DNA of 64,000 bases, from positions 558,001 through 622,000 of the forward strand of contig NZ_NEJH01000002.1 in assembly GCF_002113025.1 (NCBI RefSeq), given 5' to 3'. This document shows, piece by piece, positions 58,637 through 64,000 of this stretch. Below the pieces are notes generated by a model that saw only the letters and a list, made by a program, of their open reading frames with translations, did not search any database and was not told the origin of the DNA. A program made the translations under genes and the position numbers. The stretch's first letter is position 1. Each line of letters starts with the position of its first letter. The stretch comes from Pseudomonas sp. B28(2017). Its GTDB lineage: Bacteria; Pseudomonadota; Gammaproteobacteria; Pseudomonadales; Pseudomonadaceae.

Positions 58637-60265
58637 ATGCACCGCAGGAACTTGCTCAAAGCCTCCATGGCCATTGCCGCCTACACCGGCTTGTCCGCCA
58701 CTGGCCTGTTGGCCGCCCAGGCCTGGGCCGCCAACGCCGGTACCGCTGATGGCGAGGCCACCGCGTTCGACTTCGAAGCGCTGAAAATCCAGGCCAAGCA
58801 GCTCGCCAGCAATCGTTACCAGGACACCAAGCAGCAACTGCCGCCGACCCTGGCGAGCATGACACCACAGAACTTCAACGCGATCCGCTACGACGCCAAC
58901 CACTCTTTGTGGAATGACCTGAACGGTCAGCTGGATGTGCAGTTTTTCCACGTCGGCATGGGGTTCAAGCAACCGGTGCGCATGTACAGCGTCGATCCCA
59001 AGACCCGCCAGGCGCGTGAAGTGCATTTCCGCCCGTCGCTGTTCAACTATGAAAACACCACGGTCGACACCGCGCAGCTCAAGGGCGACCTGGGTTTCTC
59101 CGGCTTCAAGTTGTTCAAGGCCCCGGAACTGGACAAGCACGATGTCGTGTCTTTCCTTGGCGCCAGTTACTTCCGTGCGGTGGACGCCACCGGCCAGTAC
59201 GGCTTGTCAGCCCGCGGCCTGGCCATCGATACCTACGCCAAAAAACGTGAAGAATTCCCCGACTTCACCAAGTTCTGGTTCGAGACGCCGGACAAGGACA
59301 GCACCCGCTTCGTGGTCTACGCCCTGCTCGACTCGCCGAGCGCCACCGGTGCCTACCGCTTCGATATCGACTGCCAGGCCGAGCGCGTGGTAATGGAAGT
59401 CGATGCCCACATCAATGCTCGCACCGCCATCGACCAATTGGGCATCGCACCGATGACCAGCATGTTCAGCTGCGGTACCCACGAACGCCGGATGTGCGAC
59501 ACCATTCACCCACAAATCCACGACTCCGATCGCCTGGCCATGTGGCGCGGCAACGGCGAGTGGATCTGCCGCCCGCTGAATAACCCGGCGACCCTGCAAT
59601 TCAATGCCTTCGCCGACAAGGACCCGAAAGGTTTCGGCCTGGTACAGACCGACCACGAGTTCGCCAGCTATCAGGACACCGTCGACTGGTACAGCCGCCG
59701 CCCGAGCCTGTGGGTCGAACCGACCACCGCATGGGGTGAAGGCTCGGTCGACCTGCTGGAAATCCCCACCACCGGCGAAACCATGGACAACATCGTCGCT
59801 TTCTGGACCCCGAAGAAACCGGTGGCTGCCGGCGATTCGCTGAACTACGGCTACAAGCTCTACTGGAGCGCATTGCCACCGGTCGGCACGCCGCTGGCGC
59901 GGGTAAACGCCACCCGTTCCGGGATGGGCGGTTTCACCGAAGGCTGGGCGCCGGGCGAACATTACCCGCCTGTCTGGGCCCGTCGTTTCGCCGTGGATTT
60001 CACTGGCGGTGGCCTGGACCGCTTGCCCGAGGGCGCGGGCATCGAGCCGGTGGTGACTTGCTCGAACGGCGAGGTCAAGGATTTCAGCGTACTCAAGCTC
60101 GATGACATCAAGGGCTACCGCATCCTGTTTGACTGGTACCCGACCAATGACAGCACTGCCCCTGTCGAGCTGCGCCTGTTCATCCGCACCAACGACCGCA
60201 CGCTGAGTGAGACCTGGTTGTACCAGTACTTCCCGCCAGCACCGGACAAGCGCAAATACACCTGA
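58637..60265 (+). CDS. opgD: Periplasmic glucan biosynthesis protein OpgD (MdoD)
   Basis: 542 residues from the ATG at 58637. Twin-arginine signal [20 protein letters not shown], cleavage near AWA-ANA. The mature part [45 protein letters not shown] and [15 protein letters not shown] match the MdoG/OpgG-OpgD family. OpgD is exported by Tat and shapes osmoregulated periplasmic glucan backbones. A second, unrelated glucan gene (ndvB) is 48 kb away. The aat regulatory sites begin 24 bases after its stop. Confidence 0.93.
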   Translation: MHRRNLLKASMAIAAYTGLSATGLLAAQAWAANAGTADGEATAFDFEALKIQAKQLASNRYQDTKQQLPPTLASMTPQNFNAIRYDANHSLWNDLNGQLDVQFFHVGMGFKQPVRMYSVDPKTRQAREVHFRPSLFNYENTTVDTAQLKGDLGFSGFKLFKAPELDKHDVVSFLGASYFRAVDATGQYGLSARGLAIDTYAKKREEFPDFTKFWFETPDKDSTRFVVYALLDSPSATGAYRFDIDCQAERVVMEVDAHINARTAIDQLGIAPMTSMFSCGTHERRMCDTIHPQIHDSDRLAMWRGNGEWICRPLNNPATLQFNAFADKDPKGFGLVQTDHEFASYQDTVDWYSRRPSLWVEPTTAWGEGSVDLLEIPTTGETMDNIVAFWTPKKPVAAGDSLNYGYKLYWSALPPVGTPLARVNATRSGMGGFTEGWAPGEHYPPVWARRFAVDFTGGGLDRLPEGAGIEPVVTCSNGEVKDFSVLKLDDIKGYRILFDWYPTNDSTAPVELRLFIRTNDRTLSETWLYQYFPPAPDKRKYT

Positions 60266-60289
60266 TGACTCGGTAGCACCCTGCCACCA

Positions 60290-60303
60290 TTCGGTTTTCC
60301 GAA
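60290..60303. promoter_or_regulatory. AauR-type activator box 1 (TTCGG-N4-CCGAA)
   Basis: TTCGGTTTTCCGAA is a perfect inverted repeat about 120 bases upstream of the sigma-54 promoter. As I recall, this is the pattern bound by AauR, the enhancer-binding response regulator of the aat genes. Confidence 0.7.
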
Positions 60304-60320
60304 CGCGACTTGACGGTCGG

Positions 60321-60334
60321 TTCGGTTAACCGGA
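60321..60334. promoter_or_regulatory. AauR-type activator box 2 (one mismatch)
   Basis: TTCGGTTAACCGGA matches box 1 except for one base in the right half. The two boxes are 31 bases apart centre to centre, about three helical turns, fitting binding on one face of the DNA. Confidence 0.65.
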
Positions 60335-60380
60335 TCACTTCACTGAAGTTTCAGCGCAAAAAATATTTAATTTCCTTATA

Positions 60381-60396
60381 AATCAAATACTTGATT
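60381..60396. promoter_or_regulatory. AATCAA-ATAC-TTGATT inverted repeat
   Basis: Perfect 6-4-6 palindrome in the AT-rich stretch between the activator boxes and the sigma-54 promoter; an IHF-like bend or a second regulator site is possible. Confidence 0.4.
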
Positions 60397-60410
60397 AATT
60401 AAGACTGGTC

Positions 60411-60426
60411 TGGCACGAGTCATGCT
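60411..60426 (+). promoter_or_regulatory. Sigma-54 (RpoN) promoter of aatJQMP
   Basis: TGGCACGAGTCATGCT has the GG of the -24 element and the GC of the -12 element separated by ten bases, as in TGGCACG-N4-TTGCW. Transcription would start near 60438, leaving a leader of about 105 bases before aatJ. Confidence 0.8.
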
Positions 60427-60542
60427 CTACACTTCTTCGACGAATGTCCTTTGCGCTCACTCATCGTAGCGCTCAGGTGTTTTGCAGCACAAAAGGGCCG
60501 ATGAACTGGCTCCATAAAAAAAACAATGTCGAGGAAAATTTG

Positions 60543-61457
60543 ATGCGCATCGTTCCCCACATCCTGGGCGCAGCCATTGCTGCCGCTCTGATCAGCACGC
60601 CAGTTTTCGCCGCCGAACTGACCGGCACCCTGAAGAAGATCAAAGAGTCCGGTGTTATCACCCTTGGGCATCGCGACGCTTCCATTCCGTTTTCCTACAT
60701 CGCGGATGCTTCCGGCAAACCGGTCGGCTACTCCCACGACATCCAGCTGAAAGTCGTTGAAGCCCTGAAAAAAGACCTCGACATGCCGAATCTCCAGGTC
60801 AAATACAACCTGGTGACCTCGCAAACCCGCATCCCGCTGGTGCAGAACGGCACCGTGGACCTCGAGTGCGGCTCTACCACCAACAACGTCGAGCGTCAGC
60901 AGCAAGTTGACTTCTCCGTCGGCATCTTCGAAATCGGTACTCGCCTGCTGTCCAAGGCTGACTCCAAGTACAAGGATTTCCCGGATCTGGCCGGCAAGAA
61001 CGTCGTGACCACCGCAGGCACCACGTCCGAGCGCATCCTCAAGGCGATGAACGCCGACAAGCAAATGAACATGAACGTCATCTCCGCCAAGGACCATGGC
61101 GAATCCTTCCAGATGCTGGAAACTGGCCGTGCCGTCGCTTTCATGATGGATGACGCCCTGCTGGCGGGTGAAGCGGCCAAGGCCAAGAACGCGAAAGACT
61201 GGGCTGTAACCGGCACTCCACAGTCCTTCGAAATCTACGGCTGCATGGTGCGCAAAGGCGACGAGCCGTTCAAAAAGGCTGTGGATGACGCCATCAAGGC
61301 CACCTATGCTTCGGGCGAGATCAACAAGATCTACGACAAATGGTTCATGCAGCCAATCCCGCCAAAAGGCCTGAACCTGAACTTCCCGATGAGCGACGAG
61401 CTCAAGGCCCTGATCGCCAATCCGACCGATAAAGCGGCTGACGACAAGAAATCCTGA
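60543..61457 (+). CDS. aatJ: Glutamate/aspartate ABC transporter binding protein AatJ
   Basis: 304 residues from the ATG at 60543, GAGGAA upstream. Signal MRIVPHILGAAIAAALISTP with cleavage after VFA. SBP family 3: LKKIKESGVITLGHRDASIP, DLECGSTTNNVERQQQVDFS, FMMDDALLAGE. Binds acidic amino acids in the periplasm; P. aeruginosa AatJ (with QMP) serves glutamate and aspartate use. First gene behind the sigma-54 promoter; a strong stem follows. Confidence 0.92.
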   Translation: MRIVPHILGAAIAAALISTPVFAAELTGTLKKIKESGVITLGHRDASIPFSYIADASGKPVGYSHDIQLKVVEALKKDLDMPNLQVKYNLVTSQTRIPLVQNGTVDLECGSTTNNVERQQQVDFSVGIFEIGTRLLSKADSKYKDFPDLAGKNVVTTAGTTSERILKAMNADKQMNMNVISAKDHGESFQMLETGRAVAFMMDDALLAGEAAKAKNAKDWAVTGTPQSFEIYGCMVRKGDEPFKKAVDDAIKATYASGEINKIYDKWFMQPIPPKGLNLNFPMSDELKALIANPTDKAADDKKS

Positions 61458-61472
61458 TTTCTGACTAACCTT

Positions 61473-61505
61473 ATCTCCTGAGAGGGCACAGCCCTTTCAG
61501 GAGAT
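61473..61505 (+). other. 15-bp stem-loop between aatJ and aatQ
   Basis: ATCTCCTGAGAGGGC and GCCCTTTCAGGAGAT pair over 15 positions (one G-U) around ACA, starting 16 bases after the aatJ stop. No T-tract follows, so it reads as a 3'-end stabiliser or partial attenuator rather than a terminator. Confidence 0.7.
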
Positions 61506-61650
61506 GGCATTCCCTGCTGGCATTTTCTGGAAGCACTCGAACCGGTGGTTGTCGAGCCGTTCGCGTGTGCCTGACCGTCAAGGTTGGGCGGGAACGGAGC
61601 TTCCCCCAAACGGGCATTTGTACATCGATCGAATCCGAGGGGAGACCCTA

Positions 61651-62397
61651 ATGAATTACAACTGGGACTGGGGCGTGTTCTTCAAGTCCACCGGCGTGGG
61701 CAGCGAGACCTATCTCGACTGGTTCATTTCCGGCCTGGGCTGGACCATCGCCATCGCCGTCATGGCCTGGATCATTGCCCTGACACTGGGCTCGATTCTG
61801 GGCGTCATGCGCACGGTGCCGAACCGCATCGTATCGGGCATCGCCACCTGCTACGTCGAACTCTTCCGTAACGTACCGCTGCTGGTTCAGCTATTCATCT
61901 GGTACTTCCTGGTACCCGACCTGCTGCCAGCGAACCTGCAGGAATGGTTCAAGCAGGACCTGAACCCGACGACCTCGGCCTTCATCAGCGTCGTCGTATG
62001 CCTGGGCCTGTTCACCACCGCCCGGGTTTGCGAACAAGTACGCACCGGTATCCAGGCGCTGCCCAAAGGCCAGGAATCCGCTGCCCGCGCCATGGGTTTC
62101 AAGCTGCCGCAGATCTACTGGAACGTGCTGCTGCCCCAGGCCTACCGGATCATCATTCCGCCGCTGACCTCGGAATTCCTGAACGTGTTCAAGAACTCCT
62201 CCGTGGCTTCGCTGATCGGCCTGATGGAACTGCTCGCGCAGACCAAGCAGACCGCCGAGTTCTCCGCGAACCTGTTCGAGGCTTTTACCCTGGCGACCCT
62301 GATCTACTTCACCCTGAACATGAGCCTGATGTTGCTGATGCGCCTGGTCGAGAAGAAAGTTGCTGTCCCGGGCCTGATCTCCGTAGGGGGTAAATGA
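61651..62397 (+). CDS. aatQ: Acidic amino-acid ABC transporter permease AatQ
   Basis: 248 residues from the ATG at 61651, with GAGGGGAG upstream; the open frame before it includes the hairpin and is not coding. HisM-type permease: FRNVPLLVQLFIWYFLVPDL, GIQALPKGQESAARAMGFKL (coupling loop). Overlaps aatM by 4 bases. Confidence 0.92.
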   Translation: MNYNWDWGVFFKSTGVGSETYLDWFISGLGWTIAIAVMAWIIALTLGSILGVMRTVPNRIVSGIATCYVELFRNVPLLVQLFIWYFLVPDLLPANLQEWFKQDLNPTTSAFISVVVCLGLFTTARVCEQVRTGIQALPKGQESAARAMGFKLPQIYWNVLLPQAYRIIIPPLTSEFLNVFKNSSVASLIGLMELLAQTKQTAEFSANLFEAFTLATLIYFTLNMSLMLLMRLVEKKVAVPGLISVGGK

Positions 62398-63068
62398 TGG
62401 AATTCGACTTCTCGGGCATCATCCCGTCCCTGCCGGGGCTGTGGAACGGCATGATCATGACCCTCAAGCTGATGGCCATGGGCGTGGTCGGCGGGATCAT
62501 CCTTGGCACGGTCCTGGCCCTGATGCGCCTGTCCCACAGCAAACTGCTGTCGAACATCGCTGGCGCCTACGTCAACTATTTCCGTTCGATCCCGTTGCTG
62601 TTGGTGATCACCTGGTTCTACCTGGCGGTGCCTTTCGTGCTGCGCTGGATCACCGGCGAAGACACCCCGATCGGCGCGTTCACCTCGTGCATCGTGGCGT
62701 TCATGATGTTCGAAGCGGCGTACTTCTGCGAAATCGTCCGCGCCGGCGTGCAATCGATCCCCAAGGGGCAGATGGGTGCAGCAAAGGCGCTGGGCATGAC
62801 CTACGGCCAGATGATGCGCCTGATCATCCTGCCCCAGGCGTTCCGCAAGATGACTCCGCTGTTGCTGCAACAGAGCATCATCCTGTTTCAGGACACCTCG
62901 CTGGTCTACGCCGTCGGCCTGGTGGACTTCCTCAATGCCTCGCGCGCCAGTGGTGACATCATCGGCCGCTCCAATGAGTTCCTGATCTTCGCAGGTCTCA
63001 CGTACTTCATCATCAGCTTTGCCGCCTCGCAGCTGGTCAAGCGTCTGCAAAAAAGGTTCGCCGTATGA
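62394..63068 (+). CDS. aatM: Acidic amino-acid ABC transporter permease AatM
   Basis: 224 residues (223 if the second ATG at 62397 is used). [20 protein letters not shown] and [20 protein letters not shown] are the permease family motifs. Pairs with AatQ to form the channel. Overlaps aatP by 4 bases. Confidence 0.92.
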   Translation: MMEFDFSGIIPSLPGLWNGMIMTLKLMAMGVVGGIILGTVLALMRLSHSKLLSNIAGAYVNYFRSIPLLLVITWFYLAVPFVLRWITGEDTPIGAFTSCIVAFMMFEAAYFCEIVRAGVQSIPKGQMGAAKALGMTYGQMMRLIILPQAFRKMTPLLLQQSIILFQDTSLVYAVGLVDFLNASRASGDIIGRSNEFLIFAGLTYFIISFAASQLVKRLQKRFAV

Positions 63069-63799
63069 TCTCTATCAAGAACGTCAACAAGTGGTATGGG
63101 GACTTCCAGGTACTGACTGATTGCAGCACCGAGGTCAAAAAAGGCGAAGTGATCGTGGTATGCGGGCCATCCGGTTCCGGCAAATCGACCCTGATCAAGT
63201 GCGTCAACGCCCTGGAACCGTTCCAGAAAGGCGACATCGTGGTCGACGGTACGTCCATTGCCGACCCGAAGACCAACCTGCCGAAACTGCGTTCTCGCGT
63301 GGGCATGGTGTTCCAGCACTTCGAGCTGTTCCCGCACCTGACCATCACCGAAAACCTGACCATCGCGCAGATCAAGGTGCTGGGCCGCAGCAAGGAAGCA
63401 GCCACCAAGAAGGGCTTGCAACTGCTCGAGCGCGTCGGTCTCTCGGCCCATGCCCACAAGCATCCCGGCCAACTGTCCGGTGGTCAGCAACAGCGCGTGG
63501 CGATTGCCCGTGCGCTGGCGATGGACCCGATCGTCATGCTGTTCGACGAACCGACCTCGGCGCTGGACCCGGAAATGGTCAACGAAGTGCTCGACGTGAT
63601 GGTGCAACTGGCCCATGAAGGCATGACCATGATGTGCGTGACCCACGAAATGGGCTTCGCCCGTAAAGTGGCCGACCGCGTGATCTTCATGGATGCCGGC
63701 AAGATCATCGAAGACTGCAGGAAAGAGGAGTTCTTCGGCGACATCAACGCCCGTGCGGAGCGTACACAGCACTTCCTCAACAAGATTCTGCAGCACTAA
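63065..63799 (+). CDS. aatP: Acidic amino-acid ABC transporter ATP-binding protein AatP
   Basis: 244 residues. Walker [22 protein letters not shown]-loop [12 protein letters not shown], signature [15 protein letters not shown], Walker [17 protein letters not shown]-loop THEMGFA. Polar amino-acid uptake class. Last gene of the operon in the window; a REPIN lies 36 bases after the stop. Confidence 0.94.
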   Translation: MISIKNVNKWYGDFQVLTDCSTEVKKGEVIVVCGPSGSGKSTLIKCVNALEPFQKGDIVVDGTSIADPKTNLPKLRSRVGMVFQHFELFPHLTITENLTIAQIKVLGRSKEAATKKGLQLLERVGLSAHAHKHPGQLSGGQQQRVAIARALAMDPIVMLFDEPTSALDPEMVNEVLDVMVQLAHEGMTMMCVTHEMGFARKVADRVIFMDAGKIIEDCRKEEFFGDINARAERTQHFLNKILQH

Positions 63800-63835
63800 G
63801 CACCACGTACTTGCTGGATGCCACACCAACCCCTT

Positions 63836-63924
63836 ATGGGAGCGAGCCTGCTCGCGAAGAAGCCCTTACAGTCAACATTGAGGTTGAATGTCAGTCCGCT
63901 TTCGCGAGCAGGCTCGCTCCCACA
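63836..63924. repeat. REPIN, spacer subfamily B
   Basis: ATGGGAGCGAGCCTGCTCGC and TTCGCGAGCAGGCTCGCTCC flank a spacer with GGTTGAATGTCAGTCCGCTT, shared with 33380-33470. The last 76 bases of the window after it contain nothing I can identify. Confidence 0.9.
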
Positions 63925-64000
63925 GGGGATGGTGGTGGCTCACGATCAAGTGTTGTGGTTGACCCAAGGCATCTGTGATGAAATGCGACCCCAATCTTTA

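Overview
The window looks like a core-chromosome segment of a fluorescent-group Pseudomonas. The evidence is high-GC coding DNA, many REP/REPIN palindromes built around GGGAGCGAGC..GCTCGC, a complete wsp chemosensory operon, a mexJK-mexL efflux locus, and a gene order (glnD, dapC, dapD, dapE, plsB, mexKJ/L, rsmJ, tsaB, adk, ppc, lysS, prfB, wspR-wspA) that I recall as conserved with P. aeruginosa. The species assignment is an inference. I see no prophage, insertion sequence, CRISPR array, rRNA or tRNA gene.

Layout. (1) 1-13.6 kb: the C-terminal end of glnD, then lysine/peptidoglycan-precursor genes (dapC, dapD, dapE) interspersed with a CPA1-type cation/proton antiporter, a YffB-like thiol reductase with a TTG start, the csdA-csdE sulfur-transfer pair, tcdA, a GH17-GT2 beta-glucan synthase (ndvB) and rlmA. 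(2) 13.7-24.1 kb: a cold-shock protein, plsB, two small exported proteins, the mexJK efflux pair with divergent mexL and a palindromic operator candidate, and rsmJ. (3) 24.2-31.4 kb: a Pseudomonas-type protein with an internally duplicated 47-residue module, a PEP-mutase/isocitrate-lyase family enzyme, a DUF72 protein, tsaB, adk and ppc. (4) 31.6-39 kb: conserved hypotheticals, a lipoprotein alpha/beta hydrolase, a DUF1704 predicted metallopeptidase, a TetR regulator, lysS, and prfB with its programmed +1 frameshift. (5) 39.1-47.6 kb: wspA-B-C-D-E-F-R, all on the minus strand and mostly overlapping by 4 bases. (6) 47.9-57.9 kb: LysR regulator, aldehyde dehydrogenase, a polyamine-type ABC transporter of the YdcSTUV kind, a second PatD-like aldehyde dehydrogenase and an APC permease; this reads as uptake and oxidation of putrescine/gamma-aminobutyraldehyde or related amines. 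(7) 58-64 kb: a candidate 35-residue small ORF, opgD with a Tat signal, and the acidic amino-acid transporter aatJQMP behind a sigma-54 promoter and two TTCGG-N4-CCG(A/G)A boxes.

Most genes are housekeeping. The less ordinary material is in the non-coding DNA and in a few poorly described proteins: a 143-base imperfect palindrome between ydcS and ydcT, a 15-bp stem between aatJ and aatQ (both transporters have a large hairpin directly after the binding-protein gene), a 13-bp perfect inverted repeat between tcdA and ndvB, two recognisable REPIN spacer subfamilies, a non-REP structured repeat near 18 kb, the duplicated-module protein, and the HExxxH-bearing DUF1704 protein. I found no convincing wholly new multi-gene system.
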